From: Planococcus sp. MSAK28401 | GTDB lineage: Bacteria; Bacillota; Bacilli; Bacillales_A; Planococcaceae | NCBI RefSeq assembly: GCF_018283455.1 | Contig: NZ_JAAMTH010000001.1 | Span: 2,399,501-2,463,500 of the forward strand | Direction: 5' to 3' | Length of the DNA: 64,000 nt | Shown here: positions 26,221-35,483 of the stretch, in pieces | Position numbering within the stretch: position 1 is the first letter of the stretch | Layout of the letters: each line of letters starts with the position of its first letter | Notes under the pieces: generated by a model | Databases searched by the model: none | The model's input: only the letters and a program-made list of their open reading frames with translations | Told to the model about the DNA's origin: nothing | Made by a program: the position numbers and the translations under genes

Positions 26221-27243
26221 CTACTTTGTCTCATCTTCCATCATGAGATGATAATGGATGAAATCGAAGAAATGCGTTTCACCTTCCCCATTTTCTTCTA
26301 TCATATTCGTCGCACGAACTTTTACCTCTTCAGCCGCTTCTTCTTCACCGATAATAAGAAAATATTCATTCATGAAAAAGTACATCGCCAGTGATTCATA
26401 TGTCACTGCAGGTTCGAGTGTCTCACGGTCGTATCTTCCGAATAACCGACCTTCTTCCGCCCACTCCGTTTTCAGCCATTCTTCAAAAAGATCTGAAGAT
26501 AACCCGATGCGTTCACGATTAATCGCAATTAGCAGTTGATCGATTGGATGGACTACATCACTCTTCACATACACTTCTTCCGCCACATCGAAATATTCCG
26601 GAAAGAACACTTCATCAGTGTCTACATTTTCAAGCACTCGATCTGCATTCATATCTTTCGGGACATCATCGATTAAATAACTCAACGTTATTCGCTGTGC
26701 TGGAAATTCCACTTCCCAGTCATAATAGTCGACTGTGTATCCATTATTTGTTTGGATGCGGGAAATCGTTTCGATAATCCGGTCTGCAGTCTCGGAGTAT
26801 TCAGGACGGTCGAATAATGCATCAGCTTCTCTGAGCGCTGCGGCAATGCGGATATCATCGATCAGCGCATTGACTGTCGCCCCTTCAAAAATAAGCCAAT
26901 TGATGAAAAAATTATCGCCTTCTTCCACCACAAATTCGCTCATTAGATTCTCATACTGCTGCGCGAACTTCTCTTCGTCTTCCATCATCACCAAGTACTC
27001 CATATATAATCCGATACTTTCTGACAAATATTGTGAATCTGGAGCGGATGGATAGGCATGGATAAACTGGTTTTCATCAAAATAATTTTCTGCGAAATCT
27101 TCAGGTATCGCTTGCTGCTCGACCTCTTCAGTTTCAACAGGCACCTGCTCCTCTTCTGGAGGGGGGGCAGGTTCACTCGACTCCTCGCTGCATGCACCAA
27201 GGAGTAAAGCGAGCATCATACCCGGTAAGAGCCATTTCCTCAT
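26221..27243 (-). CDS. YdaJ-like lipoprotein, copy A (GH8-like)
   Basis: A 340-residue lipoprotein with signal and lipobox ALLLGAC, an acidic/proline linker (EESSEPAPPPEEEQVPV) and a helical domain paralogous to that of the 22695-23675 gene. Shared motifs are SQYLSESIGLYMEYL, NALIDDIRIAAAL, TVDYYDW, RITLSYLIDD, VFFPEYFD, HPIDQLLIAINR and HFFDFIHY. The ATG at 27243 overlaps the stop of the glycosyltransferase gene (ATGA). The frame is open further upstream to 27471, but this would lie wholly within the glycosyltransferase gene and is rejected. A hydrolase role is inferred from family resemblance only; catalytic residues were not assigned. Confidence 0.75.
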   Translation of the reverse strand: MRKWLLPGMMLALLLGACSEESSEPAPPPEEEQVPVETEEVEQQAIPEDFAENYFDENQFIHAYPSAPDSQYLSESIGLYMEYLVMMEDEEKFAQQYENLMSEFVVEEGDNFFINWLIFEGATVNALIDDIRIAAALREADALFDRPEYSETADRIIETISRIQTNNGYTVDYYDWEVEFPAQRITLSYLIDDVPKDMNADRVLENVDTDEVFFPEYFDVAEEVYVKSDVVHPIDQLLIAINRERIGLSSDLFEEWLKTEWAEEGRLFGRYDRETLEPAVTYESLAMYFFMNEYFLIIGEEEAAEEVKVRATNMIEENGEGETHFFDFIHYHLMMEDETK

Positions 27244-28472
27244 GAATCCACTCTCCCTTTGAAGCGCTGGGTTTTGTCCCAGGCAATCGTTTTTTTGCGC
27301 AATTTGCTCCATGTATAAGTGGCAACGCTGCGAATCAGCAGCAAGATAAATAATTGGGCGTAGGTGAAGTACATAATCAGCACGTACAGCACATTGGTCA
27401 GCGAGACATTCCGATCGACAACAAGCGCACTCAAAAGCTGTGCCGTATAGACGATATAGGTCATAAACCATAGCATCATGAGCGGTGCACCGATACTTGG
27501 GATATCAACACCTGCAATGCTCAGTATGAAGAAGATGTCCGAAATCAGCAGCATCAGCACGAAAATCAGGTACGTAAAGAGATGCTGCAAACTAAGCACG
27601 AAAGTTCTGCCTCTCCAGTGTGACCAGTCCTTCATTGATTTCTCCAGCAAATACAAGTTGCCGGTCAACCAGCGCGTCCGTTGCTTGATGAAAGCTTTAA
27701 GCGTTTCTGGCTCCTGCTCCCATGTACGTGAAGTTGGAATGACCGGCAGCACATAGCCAGCTGCTGTCAGACGGACGGTCAGTTCTGCATCTTCCGCCAA
27801 GGCATATACGTCATAGCCGCCCAACTTCTCAATCACTGAACGGCGCAGCAGCATGTTCGTCCCGGCGAGAGAGCCCAGTCTGAAAAGTGCCCAGCGCCCG
27901 CATTGCATAAGCAACTGGAATACTTGAAATTCGAGCGCAATCATACGGGTCAATACATTCGTATCAACGTTTTTCGTTTTGACATATCCGACAGCACCCG
28001 CAGCATTCGGCACTGTTTCCGCTGCCTGGACCAATTTCTCCAATGCGTCCGGTTCCGGTTCATTATCAGCATCATAGACGACAAAATAATCCGAATCCGT
28101 TACGCTCAAACCATAGTTTAAGACCCGGGATTTTCCCTTTGGATTGCCAGGCGGTACAGGAATGTAATGGATGCGCGAAAAGACTTCCGCAAATTCCTGG
28201 ACGATTTCGGCAGTTCCGTCTTTGGAGCTGTCATCCAAAAGATAAACATCAAGCTTGCCTTCATATTTCAGCCGCGCCATGGCGCGCAATGTATTTTCAA
28301 TGACGATTTCTTCATTATGTGCAGGAATCAACACGGCTACGCTCGGATAATGTTTGACCTTCGGCGGATTGCGGAACTGCAGCCGGTACCAGACACCGCC
28401 GATTGTCACCGCGGAATAAAACAGCAGCAAAATCCAAAACAGGACAACTGTGGCGGTGATGAGTATATTCAT
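27240..28472 (-). CDS. YdaM-like processive GT2 glycosyltransferase (BcsA/IcaA type)
   Basis: A 410-residue membrane glycosyltransferase of family 2, the expected polymer synthase of this locus. One N-terminal membrane segment is followed by the catalytic domain with the processive D,D,D,QxxRW signature: LLDDSSKDGT, VYDADNEPEPD, ALAEDAELTVRL and KQRTRWLTG. Three or four C-terminal membrane segments would form the pore. No PilZ domain is present, so any cyclic-di-GMP control must come through a partner, such as the YdaK-like protein encoded just upstream, whose stop overlaps its ATG by 4 bases. The sugar substrate is unknown. Confidence 0.87.
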   Translation of the reverse strand: MNILITATVVLFWILLLFYSAVTIGGVWYRLQFRNPPKVKHYPSVAVLIPAHNEEIVIENTLRAMARLKYEGKLDVYLLDDSSKDGTAEIVQEFAEVFSRIHYIPVPPGNPKGKSRVLNYGLSVTDSDYFVVYDADNEPEPDALEKLVQAAETVPNAAGAVGYVKTKNVDTNVLTRMIALEFQVFQLLMQCGRWALFRLGSLAGTNMLLRRSVIEKLGGYDVYALAEDAELTVRLTAAGYVLPVIPTSRTWEQEPETLKAFIKQRTRWLTGNLYLLEKSMKDWSHWRGRTFVLSLQHLFTYLIFVLMLLISDIFFILSIAGVDIPSIGAPLMMLWFMTYIVYTAQLLSALVVDRNVSLTNVLYVLIMYFTYAQLFILLLIRSVATYTWSKLRKKTIAWDKTQRFKGRVDS

Positions 28473-29230
28473 ATGGCCTTACCTAAAGCACGTGACAATT
28501 CATTCAAATTGGACACCTGCTCCTTTCTGACTTTGTATGGTGAGTCCAACAAGTTCAATTCCTGCTTCACTTTGTCGCGGTAGCGCTCCATCATGAGGCG
28601 GACGCCTTCTTCGTCAATATCTTTGAGCAGCAAGTAAATCGATTGCCCAGTCGAAGTCGCCAAATCGAACTTCTGGCGGATCGTCGACAAAGTCGCCCGC
28701 TCCAATGATTCTTTAATATTTTGTTGAGTGCGCTTATTTTTCGTATCGATTGTGATTTCGACAAACCAAGCTTCTTCCTGGCGACGTTCAGTTGTCTTCA
28801 GCACCCATTGTGCTTGTTCAGTAAACTCGTTGACCGTTAGGATATCCGTTTCTCCGTGATACTTCTGGAGAAGCTGCACTTGGCGATGCAGTTCGCTCGC
28901 CTCATAGCCAATCTGTTTGATTTGGTTCAACAACAACCAGAAAGACAGGATAAAGCCCGTGAACAGCAGATGGCTATAAACATACATGATTTCCAATTCT
29001 GGCCGTTGCGTGAAGAAAAAGGCAAATACGGTCAAGAAAATCCCGTAACTCAAAATAATGCTTATACCATACAGGAACACATACCGTTCATGAATCAAGG
29101 TCATGAATAAGATGGATAGTCCTGCCACCAACAACATCTCAGTGGAAAAAGGCAGAACCAGCGAGAACAACGCCCAACCAAATCCAAGCACCATCAAAAT
29201 TAAAATTCCGAGCTTTAAATTGTTTTTCAT
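28469..29230 (-). CDS. YdaK-like degenerate GGDEF membrane protein, copy A
   Basis: A 253-residue paralogue of the protein at 23672-24382, with four membrane segments in the first 100 residues, a coiled coil (104-125) and a C-terminal degenerate GGDEF-like domain (128-220). DILTVNEF (129-136) matches the domain start. In RQKFDLATSTGQSIY the GGDEF position is GQSIY, and the inhibitory site aligned by its aspartate reads QKFD (186-189) instead of RxxD, with an arginine one residue earlier. It may therefore bind cyclic-di-GMP differently from copy B, or not at all. It is the first gene of a four-gene unit (ydaK-, ydaM-, ydaJ-, ydaL-like). ATG 29230 follows GGGGTGG; a GTG at 29239 is less likely. 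Confidence 0.7.
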   Translation of the reverse strand: MKNNLKLGILILMVLGFGWALFSLVLPFSTEMLLVAGLSILFMTLIHERYVFLYGISIILSYGIFLTVFAFFFTQRPELEIMYVYSHLLFTGFILSFWLLLNQIKQIGYEASELHRQVQLLQKYHGETDILTVNEFTEQAQWVLKTTERRQEEAWFVEITIDTKNKRTQQNIKESLERATLSTIRQKFDLATSTGQSIYLLLKDIDEEGVRLMMERYRDKVKQELNLLDSPYKVRKEQVSNLNELSRALGKAI

Positions 29231-29544
29231 TCCGCCCACCCCATCGCATAGGTTAAAATACCCGTTATTTATTTCAATATTATAAATACTGAAATATCAT
29301 AAACCTATACTACTACAGAAAGATAATTTAAACTAGTATAAAAAGTATTGTCAGTATTAATATCCTGTGATTTTTTGTTTATTATAGGTATAAATAATTA
29401 TATAAACCAAATTTTCAGATATCATTTTCAACATGAAGAAAGACATAGTGCGCTTAACCCAAAGCTCATGAAAGCGGATACAGATATTGTCATTAATTTT
29501 TAAAATTTTTTTGTTTTTATTCATTCCTTATAAAAATGCAATAA
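29231..29544. other. AT-rich intergenic region upstream of the ydaKMJL-like unit
   Basis: About 310 bases without a gene, rich in A and T, that must hold the promoter of the minus-strand EPS unit. A possible element is CTGACA with a TTAAAT about 17 bases later near 29320-29350 on the minus strand. No riboswitch was recognised. Confidence 0.4.
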
Positions 29545-29569
29545 AAAAACTGCCGGATCGGCAGTTTTT
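29545..29569. terminator. Hairpin terminator beside the IS110 element
   Basis: AAAAACTGCCG and CGGCAGTTTTT form an 11-bp stem with a 3-base loop; T-runs occur on both strands. No gene now ends at it on the plus strand; on the minus strand it follows the transposase gene by about 150 bases. Confidence 0.8.
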
Positions 29570-29717
29570 CTTACGATTAGTCAATAGTTTTTAATCAATT
29601 TCAAAGAGGTTTTTCCGTGAGGTCTTATCTTTTAGGAGGCGGAAATTAATCATAACTAAAAATAGGCATGCCAAAAAACCTCCGGCTTTTTCTTTTTTTT
29701 AGCAGGGGCAAAATGTG

Positions 29718-30950
29718 TTAAACTTTAGGTGCCACGGTACAGGGGCTTAGCCTGTAATCGTAGCGTAATTGGTGTGTGACCAAGTGGTGAATCGTTTTGA
29801 GCAGCTTGTTCATGCAGGCCACCACGGCAACCTTATGACATTTGTTATAAGGTTGTTTTTTTAATTTCTGATAATAATCCACCAGGTGGTTCTGAGACAG
29901 GCGCTTCTGTTTAAGCATGTTCATAATGATAATGTAAAGCAGTTTGCGGAGGTGTTTGTTTCCGCGTTTATTGATGCGGTCCCTTGCGAGAAACTTACCG
30001 GATTGGTAACGGCGAATGTCGATGCCGGCAAAGGCATTCAACTGCTTATGATTCTCAAATCGCCCGATATCGCCAATCTCAGCTAGCAAGCGAACGGCGG
30101 TATTGTCTCCGATGCCTGGAATACTTAACAGAATGGCATACTCGTCCAACGGAGAAGCAAGCGCGGCCATTTTCTCGATACACGCCTCTTTCAGAAAGAC
30201 AAGCTCCTGGAACCGCTTAGCGTACAGTCGAACCAGCTCACAAGCAAGGTCATCGACCTTTACCGCAGGGTAGGAACTATTGGCGGCATCCAGCAGTTGG
30301 ATGGCTTTTTCTTCTGCTTTTTTAGTGGACGTTCGCTTTTCAGTATTGGCGAGAATCCGGTTTCTAAGCAACGTTTTGGAGTTCCCTAACACGAGGTCGG
30401 GATGCGGAAACAACTGCACTAACCGAAGAAAGAGGTCCGATTTTGTCGTGAACAAGTCAGTCAGTTCCGGGAAAGTGAGCTGCAGTTCCGTGTGCAGACG
30501 TCCCCTGACGACGGCCAGCTCCGCATCCAGATCCGTGTAATGCCGGGATAGTTTCTTGAGTTGCCGGTAGACATCTAATGACGGTGTCTCCAGGCGACGT
30601 TCATTTTGGAAGTGGCTGCTTGCGAGCTGATGAGCGTCTGCGCGGTCCGTCTTATGTTTCCGCAACCGGTCATTCTGCAGTTTGGCTTCCAGGGGATTCA
30701 TCAGATAATACGGATAACTGTTTTCTTGCATGAAGCGTTCGAGTTGGCGTGAATAAACGCCGGTGGATTCAAATACCAGGTGTGGCACCTCATCATAACC
30801 TGCGGTTAGGTCGTCAATCAGCAGCTTCAACGCAGCAAAATCTTCGCGCGTGTGCTGGATTTCTTTTTCAGCGATACAGGTTTTCAGCGCGTTATAGACC
30901 ACAATATAGCTTTTCCCCATACTGACATCAAAAGCGATGACATGTTTCAT
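29718..30950 (-). CDS. IS110-family DEDD transposase
   Basis: A 410-residue recombinase. The N-terminal RuvC-like DEDD domain shows FDVSMGKSY (first Asp), VFESTGVY (Glu) and RKHKTDRADAHQLA (third and fourth Asp). The C-terminal domain carries LLSIPGIGDNTAVRLLAEIGD, NAFAGIDIRRYQSGKF, whose serine is the expected nucleophile, and NKRGNKHLRKLLY. It is full length and intact, so the element may be active. ATG 30950 has AAGGAG eight bases upstream. IS110 recombinases are guided by a structured non-coding RNA encoded in the element, here most likely upstream of the gene. Confidence 0.93.
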   Translation of the reverse strand: MKHVIAFDVSMGKSYIVVYNALKTCIAEKEIQHTREDFAALKLLIDDLTAGYDEVPHLVFESTGVYSRQLERFMQENSYPYYLMNPLEAKLQNDRLRKHKTDRADAHQLASSHFQNERRLETPSLDVYRQLKKLSRHYTDLDAELAVVRGRLHTELQLTFPELTDLFTTKSDLFLRLVQLFPHPDLVLGNSKTLLRNRILANTEKRTSTKKAEEKAIQLLDAANSSYPAVKVDDLACELVRLYAKRFQELVFLKEACIEKMAALASPLDEYAILLSIPGIGDNTAVRLLAEIGDIGRFENHKQLNAFAGIDIRRYQSGKFLARDRINKRGNKHLRKLLYIIIMNMLKQKRLSQNHLVDYYQKLKKQPYNKCHKVAVVACMNKLLKTIHHLVTHQLRYDYRLSPCTVAPKV

Positions 30951-31126
30951 CTCCCACACTCCTTCATTTTGATTGGAAGCTTCACCGATCCTTACCGATT
31001 CCCATTTCTTCTACACGATCTCAATGGATCCCACATACTCAAACCTGATTCAGATAAGGTGGGTGAAGGAGGTCCGTTTTATTTACGGATTCAAGATCCC
31101 AAAACTGCCTCGACCTCCGCTTCACC
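30951..31126 (-). ncRNA. Candidate IS110 bridge RNA region
   Basis: The 176 bases upstream of the transposase fold into two clear hairpins. The first pairs 31062-31074 (GGTGAA GGAGGTC) with 31112-31126 (GACCTCC GC TTCACC), 13 bp with a 2-base bulge around a 37-base loop that has inner GTTTT/AAAAC and GGAT/ATCC pairs. The second pairs 30997-31006 with 31023-31030 (GAT..CCATT with AATGGATC). Two long internal loops are what the target- and donor-binding loops of IS110 bridge RNAs look like. The ends, promoter and guide bases are not determined. Confidence 0.45.
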
Positions 31127-31132
31127 TCTACT

Positions 31133-31176
31133 ATAAAAAAATAGTAGGACAAACCAATGCCTTGGTTCGTCCTACT
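31133..31176 (-). terminator. Rho-independent terminator of the GNAT gene
   Basis: AGTAGGAC.AACCAA and TTGGTT.GTCCTACT (31143-31176) form a long stem with one mismatch and a 4-base loop. The minus strand continues A then seven T residues. Confidence 0.92.
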
Positions 31177-31195
31177 AATCTTAGTATGTTTTCTT

Positions 31196-31711
31196 TTATA
31201 AGTACGTATACATAACTGGATTTTCCGTATTTTTCTTTAAGCGTTTAAATCCATTCTTTTTGTAATATGCCCTGATCTTCTTGTTGTATGCTTCGTCTTG
31301 CTTGGAAGTATTTGTATAATAACCTGGAATGACGACCAGCAATTCTACATCCAAGAACTTCAATTCCTCTAGCATTTTTTGCCCGAACGATTCCCCGATG
31401 CCTTTGTTCCGCTCTTCCTCGGCCACTTGCAAATCATCAAACACTGCCACTAGGCCAAAGACATCATCGATATCCGGTATATGCTTTAAATCTCGATAGA
31501 CATCCCCCAAACCTTCGGAGATATGCTCTGCATACATAGCCAAAGACTCGAGCGAACTGCGCTGGGGATTAAACAGGTAGAAATGGGCATCCCCGACTTG
31601 CGGCTGTTCTTCCTGCCCTTTTAACACGCAATCGGCTTTACAAGCAAAAATTTCAGTACCCGGCCGCATCTCAATCCGGTAGTCGACGTGGATATCATCT
31701 TCTGTAATCAT
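31196..31711 (-). CDS. GNAT-family acetyltransferase
   Basis: A 171-residue GNAT-like protein. The acetyl-CoA binding motif is ERNKGIGESFGQKML (RxxGxG) and the C terminus has IRAYYKKNGFKRLKKN, the usual GNAT ending. The first 100 residues are less typical of the family, and no substrate can be named. The ATG at 31711 has AAGGAGGAG upstream. It starts 86 bases after galU on the same strand and may be co-transcribed with it; it ends at a strong terminator next to the IS110 element. Confidence 0.72.
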   Translation of the reverse strand: MITEDDIHVDYRIEMRPGTEIFACKADCVLKGQEEQPQVGDAHFYLFNPQRSSLESLAMYAEHISEGLGDVYRDLKHIPDIDDVFGLVAVFDDLQVAEEERNKGIGESFGQKMLEELKFLDVELLVVIPGYYTNTSKQDEAYNKKIRAYYKKNGFKRLKKNTENPVMYTYL

Positions 31712-31797
31712 CAAATCTCCTCCTTCACAGTGTCCATTCAGCTGAACGTATATCAAGTATGTCATTTATTATCAGAAAATTCAATCACTATCACAAA

Positions 31798-32676
31798 CTA
31801 TTGGCCTGTCTTTTCCTCGGCCAATTTCTTCTCGAATAGCTCCAGTAATCGCGCTTTCAATTCGGGGCGCTGCAAGGCAAATTCAATCGTCGTTTCGATA
31901 AACCCGTATTTTTCGCCTACATCGTAGCGTTTTCCTTCGAACGCAAACGCCCGAACAGCTCGTATTGTATTGAGTTTTTCGATGGCATCGGTCAATTGGA
32001 TTTCCCCGCCAGCCCCCGGTTTCTGCTCAGCCAGCAAGCGAAAAATTTCCGGTGTCAGCACGTACCTGCCCATGATGGCAAAGTTCGAGGGTGCATGGCC
32101 AGGCTCCGGCTTCTCGACAAAATGGTCGACTTTCATAAGATCCCCGTCGATTTCTGCTGGCGCAATGATACCATAGCGATGCGTTTCACTATCACTTACT
32201 TCTTTGACCCCGATAACCGGGCTGTCTGTTTTCTCGAACTGCTCGATTAACTGGTGAAGCGCTGGAGGATCGTTCTGGACGATATCATCTCCCAGTAGTA
32301 CTGCAAACGGTTCATCACCAATAAAATGACGGGCTGACCAAATGGCATGCCCTAATCCTAAGGGCTGTTTTTGGCGGATATAATGGATTTCCACTTCGGA
32401 TGTGGCAAGAACCGAGTCGAGCATATCGAGCTTACCTTGCTCTTTCAGAATATGCTCAAGTTCAAAGGCATGGTCGAAATGGTCCTCAATGGCGCGCTTT
32501 CCTTTTCCTGTGACAATGATGATGCTGGTGATGCCGGATGCAATTGCTTCTTCGACAATATACTGGATGGTTGGCTTATCGACAATTGGCAGCATTTCTT
32601 TCGGCATTGCTTTTGTCGCCGGCAAGAAACGCGTACCGAGGCCTGCTGCCGGGATGATTGCTTTTGTAATCTTCAT
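31798..32676 (-). CDS. galU: UTP--glucose-1-phosphate uridylyltransferase GalU
   Basis: A 292-residue cytosolic enzyme making UDP-glucose from UTP and glucose-1-phosphate, a precursor for EPS, teichoic acid glucosylation and glycolipids. It has the nucleotide-binding [33 protein letters not shown], the [11 protein letters not shown] metal site, and [19 protein letters not shown]. Length is normal. ATG 32676 has AAGGTGA upstream; a start at 32688 is less likely. It lies between two EPS loci and is a plausible supplier for both. Confidence 0.94.
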   Translation of the reverse strand: MKITKAIIPAAGLGTRFLPATKAMPKEMLPIVDKPTIQYIVEEAIASGITSIIIVTGKGKRAIEDHFDHAFELEHILKEQGKLDMLDSVLATSEVEIHYIRQKQPLGLGHAIWSARHFIGDEPFAVLLGDDIVQNDPPALHQLIEQFEKTDSPVIGVKEVSDSETHRYGIIAPAEIDGDLMKVDHFVEKPEPGHAPSNFAIMGRYVLTPEIFRLLAEQKPGAGGEIQLTDAIEKLNTIRAVRAFAFEGKRYDVGEKYGFIETTIEFALQRPELKARLLELFEKKLAEEKTGQ

Positions 32677-32740
32677 GGACCTTCTCACCTTTCCTAATGC
32701 AATCGTTTACTTGAGAGTATAGCATTGTTTCGAAAAAGCA

Positions 32741-32766
32741 AAAAAGCCTCCAGCATAGTGGAGGCT
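32741..32766 (-). terminator. Rho-independent terminator of the YjiH-type permease gene
   Basis: AGCCTCC and GGAGGCT (32745-32766) form the stem with an 8-base loop; the minus strand then has T6. It ends the regulator-aminotransferase-permease operon. Confidence 0.85.
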
Positions 32767-32771
32767 CTTGC

Positions 32772-34136
32772 TTAAACGAAAAGATGCGCAAACAAGACGA
32801 TGACCGGCAAAGTGATTGCTGTACGCAAGAGGAAAATAACTAACAGTTCCCAGAACTTCACAGGAATATTCGATTTCAGGATCAAGATGCCGATTTCCGA
32901 CATATAGATTAACTGGGTGAGTGACATGCCTGCGATGACAAATTTCGTCAAATCACTTTCAATGCCGCTGCCAAGCACTGCCGGCAAGAACATATCCGCA
33001 AATCCAACCAACAAAGTCGGCGCCGCTTGTGCCGCTTCCGGCAAGCCTAAAAACGTCAATAGCGGAATGAGCGGATAAGCGATGATACGGAAAATCGGCG
33101 TATATTCCGCAATGACCAGCGCGGCCGTTCCAAGAGCCATAACCAGCGGGATTAACCCTAGCCAGATATCCATGACTGTGCCGATACCAGACTGTGCAAG
33201 TTTCTTGCCACTTGCGGCTCTGCTCGCTTTCAAGCGCGCCGCTTCAAATCCCCATTTGAATAAGGACACATTTTCAGGAACACTGTCGTCGATTTGTTTT
33301 CCGACACCTTCCCGGTATGTATCGGTTTTACGGGACAAAGGCGGAATGCGGGGCATGATGACCGCCGCGATAAGGCAAGCAACTGAAACCGCCAAATAAA
33401 ATGGCAAGAATAGGTGGCCGATGCCAATAACATTTGCGACGACCAGGCTGAACGCAACAGAAGCGATCGAGAAAGTTGTCGCAATGACAGCAGCTTCACG
33501 TTTCGTGTAATAGCCTTCGTCGTATTGTTTCATCGTCACGAGAACGCCAACTGGCGCAGCGCCCATCCAGGAAGCCATCGCATCGATCGACGAACGCCCC
33601 GGAAGCGTGAACACTGGACGCATGATTTTATTGAGCAAAGTCCCGACGAATTCCATCAAGCCGAATTCAACAAGCAGCGGCAATAGAATGCCGGCAAATA
33701 AGAACCATGTCAACAATACCGGAGCCAGGTCATAAAGCACGACACCGCCTGTGTTGCGCGAAGCGATTGCTGCAGGACCGATTTCATAAAACGCCATGAC
33801 ACCGACCGCAAATCCGATAAAACGTATCGCCAAGCTGATAGGGCCGATAATGAAAATCGGCCGAAGCATCTCAGAATTTTGGATAAAGCCAGGTTTTACG
33901 ATGCTCGCTGCTAAGCCCGCGAATGCAGAGAACCCGAGAAGAACCAGGATGAATCCAGGAATCCACTCTCCGAATGTACTGAGCAGGAATGAGGCCAAAA
34001 TACCGACCCCTATTGTAATTTGCCCATCATATGAAACAGGCACTAAAAATAATAAAGCGCCGATTAATGATGGGATGATGAATTTCCATGTAGCAGATGG
34101 CGATAATGCCGGTTTCTCTTTTGGAAAGCTGGTCAT
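32772..34136 (-). CDS. YjiH-family membrane protein with nucleoside-recognition (Gate) domains
   Basis: A 454-residue integral membrane protein with ten or more hydrophobic segments. It matches YjiH-type proteins with Gate (nucleoside recognition) domains: RPVFTLPGRSSIDAMASWMGA with VLVTMKQYDEGYYTKREAAVI in the first half, and PEAAQAAPTLLVGFADMFLP with MSLTQLIYMSEIGILIL in the second. The substrate is unknown. It starts 33 bases after the class III aminotransferase gene, so the substrate may be the amino acid handled by that enzyme. ATG 34136 has AAGGGGG upstream. Confidence 0.8.
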   Translation of the reverse strand: MTSFPKEKPALSPSATWKFIIPSLIGALLFLVPVSYDGQITIGVGILASFLLSTFGEWIPGFILVLLGFSAFAGLAASIVKPGFIQNSEMLRPIFIIGPISLAIRFIGFAVGVMAFYEIGPAAIASRNTGGVVLYDLAPVLLTWFLFAGILLPLLVEFGLMEFVGTLLNKIMRPVFTLPGRSSIDAMASWMGAAPVGVLVTMKQYDEGYYTKREAAVIATTFSIASVAFSLVVANVIGIGHLFLPFYLAVSVACLIAAVIMPRIPPLSRKTDTYREGVGKQIDDSVPENVSLFKWGFEAARLKASRAASGKKLAQSGIGTVMDIWLGLIPLVMALGTAALVIAEYTPIFRIIAYPLIPLLTFLGLPEAAQAAPTLLVGFADMFLPAVLGSGIESDLTKFVIAGMSLTQLIYMSEIGILILKSNIPVKFWELLVIFLLRTAITLPVIVLFAHLFV

Positions 34137-34169
34137 GAACGTTTCCCCCTTTTGTATAATCCCCTTCGA

Positions 34170-35483
34170 TTATGACTGCAAATTCGTTAATGCCTGATCC
34201 AGCACTTTGATGCCTTCGTCAATCTGCTCTTTTGTAACTGTCAACGGCGGAATCATCCGGATGACTTCCCCCGAATTGCCGCATAGATAGAACAACACCC
34301 CTTGCTTCAGGCAATCATCCAATACTTCCATGACCGCTTTCCCATCTGGGTTTTTGGTTTTTGGATCCATCAATTCGATGCCGATCATGAGCCCGACACC
34401 GCGCACTTCGCGAATGACCGGATGTTTTTGCTTCAACTTATCTAGCTCTTCAAGGGCATAGGCACCGAGCTTCTGGGTATTCTCCAATAGCTGCTCTTCT
34501 TTCAGCACTTCAATCGATGCAAGTGCCGCAGAACAGGCGAGCGGATTGCCGCCAAATGTCGTGCCATGCGTGCCAAGCGGCCATTGATCCATCAATTCTT
34601 TCGAAGCGACCGTGGCGCTGAGCGGGAGCCCGGCAGCGATGCCTTTCGCGACCGCCATGATGTCCGGAGTCACGCCAAATGTCTGTGCAGCGAACCAATT
34701 GCCGGTACGGCCAAAACCGGTCTGAACTTCATCGAATATGAGCAGGATGCCGTGGCGGTCGCAGATTTCACGCACTTTTGCCAGCCATTCTTTGGGCGGG
34801 ATGATGTAGCCGCCTTCGCCAAGTACCGGCTCCAGAATGATACAAGCCACTTCTTCCGGCGTCACTTGGTGATTGAAGAGTTTTTCGATGTCGCGTTCCA
34901 GCTTTTCAGGGAAGAACACTTTCGGGTCCGCACCTTCTGGTAAATCATCTGGATGCGCATACGGCAATTGATAGGTCAGCCAAGATGGCTGCATATGCTT
35001 GCGGTATTTGCTTTTCGAAGTTGACACGCTGAGAGCTCCCATCGAGCGGCCGTGGAAACAGCCGGTGAACGAAACGACGTATGGGCGTTTCGTGACATAT
35101 TTCGCAAGTTTGATGCCGCCTTCGATCGCTTCTGTCCCGCTATTGGCGAAAAAGAAGTTATCTAGTTTCCCCGGCATAATCTGCTGTAGTTCGTATGCCA
35201 GCTTCAAAATCGATTCATAGATGATGACCCCGGACGGCCCGTGGATCAGATGGTCCGCCCCGTCTTTGATCGCCTGGACGACTTTCGGATGGCGATGCCC
35301 GACATTCTCGACCGCGATGCCGGATGTGAAATCCAAATAAGTGCGCCCATCCGCTCCGTAGTAATAGCAGCCTTCCGCTTTGACGACCGGTAGATTCGGA
35401 TGGTCTTTCGCCATGCTCGGCGCCAGCAGATTGCCGATAGAGTTCGTCATTTCCATCCAGCCCTGTGTTTGTTTCATTGTCAT
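34170..35483 (-). CDS. Class III PLP aminotransferase (GabT-like)
   Basis: A 437-residue aminotransferase, best matching 4-aminobutyrate or related omega-amino-acid transaminases. Landmarks are [65 protein letters not shown], the PLP lysine in [15 protein letters not shown], and [17 protein letters not shown]. The substrate may be GABA, but other omega-amino acids are possible. ATG 35483 overlaps the stop of the TyrR-like regulator gene (ATGA) and is preceded by AAAGGA. Operon order: regulator, aminotransferase, permease. No succinate-semialdehyde dehydrogenase gene is present. Confidence 0.88.
   Translation of the reverse strand: MTMKQTQGWMEMTNSIGNLLAPSMAKDHPNLPVVKAEGCYYYGADGRTYLDFTSGIAVENVGHRHPKVVQAIKDGADHLIHGPSGVIIYESILKLAYELQQIMPGKLDNFFFANSGTEAIEGGIKLAKYVTKRPYVVSFTGCFHGRSMGALSVSTSKSKYRKHMQPSWLTYQLPYAHPDDLPEGADPKVFFPEKLERDIEKLFNHQVTPEEVACIILEPVLGEGGYIIPPKEWLAKVREICDRHGILLIFDEVQTGFGRTGNWFAAQTFGVTPDIMAVAKGIAAGLPLSATVASKELMDQWPLGTHGTTFGGNPLACSAALASIEVLKEEQLLENTQKLGAYALEELDKLKQKHPVIREVRGVGLMIGIELMDPKTKNPDGKAVMEVLDDCLKQGVLFYLCGNSGEVIRMIPPLTVTKEQIDEGIKVLDQALTNLQS

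Larger units (their letters stand above)
29570..31130 (-). mobile_element. IS110-family insertion sequence (ends approximate)
   Basis: One transposase gene with non-coding flanks, about 150 bases downstream and 180 bases upstream. No terminal inverted repeats or target duplication are visible, as usual for IS110, so the ends are only bracketed by neighbouring terminators (29545-29569 and 31133-31176). The upstream flank has strong RNA structure. The element lies between the ydaK-like locus and the GNAT gene and appears not to break a gene. Confidence 0.75.

Noticed and set aside
29231..29544. Possible cyclic-di-GMP riboswitch upstream of the ydaK-like operon
   Set aside because: The region is AT-rich and contains no GC-containing conserved core typical of these riboswitches.
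29570..31130. Terminal inverted repeats and target duplication of the IS element
   Set aside because: None was found when comparing the two flanks, which agrees with the IS110 family; exact ends were therefore not stated.
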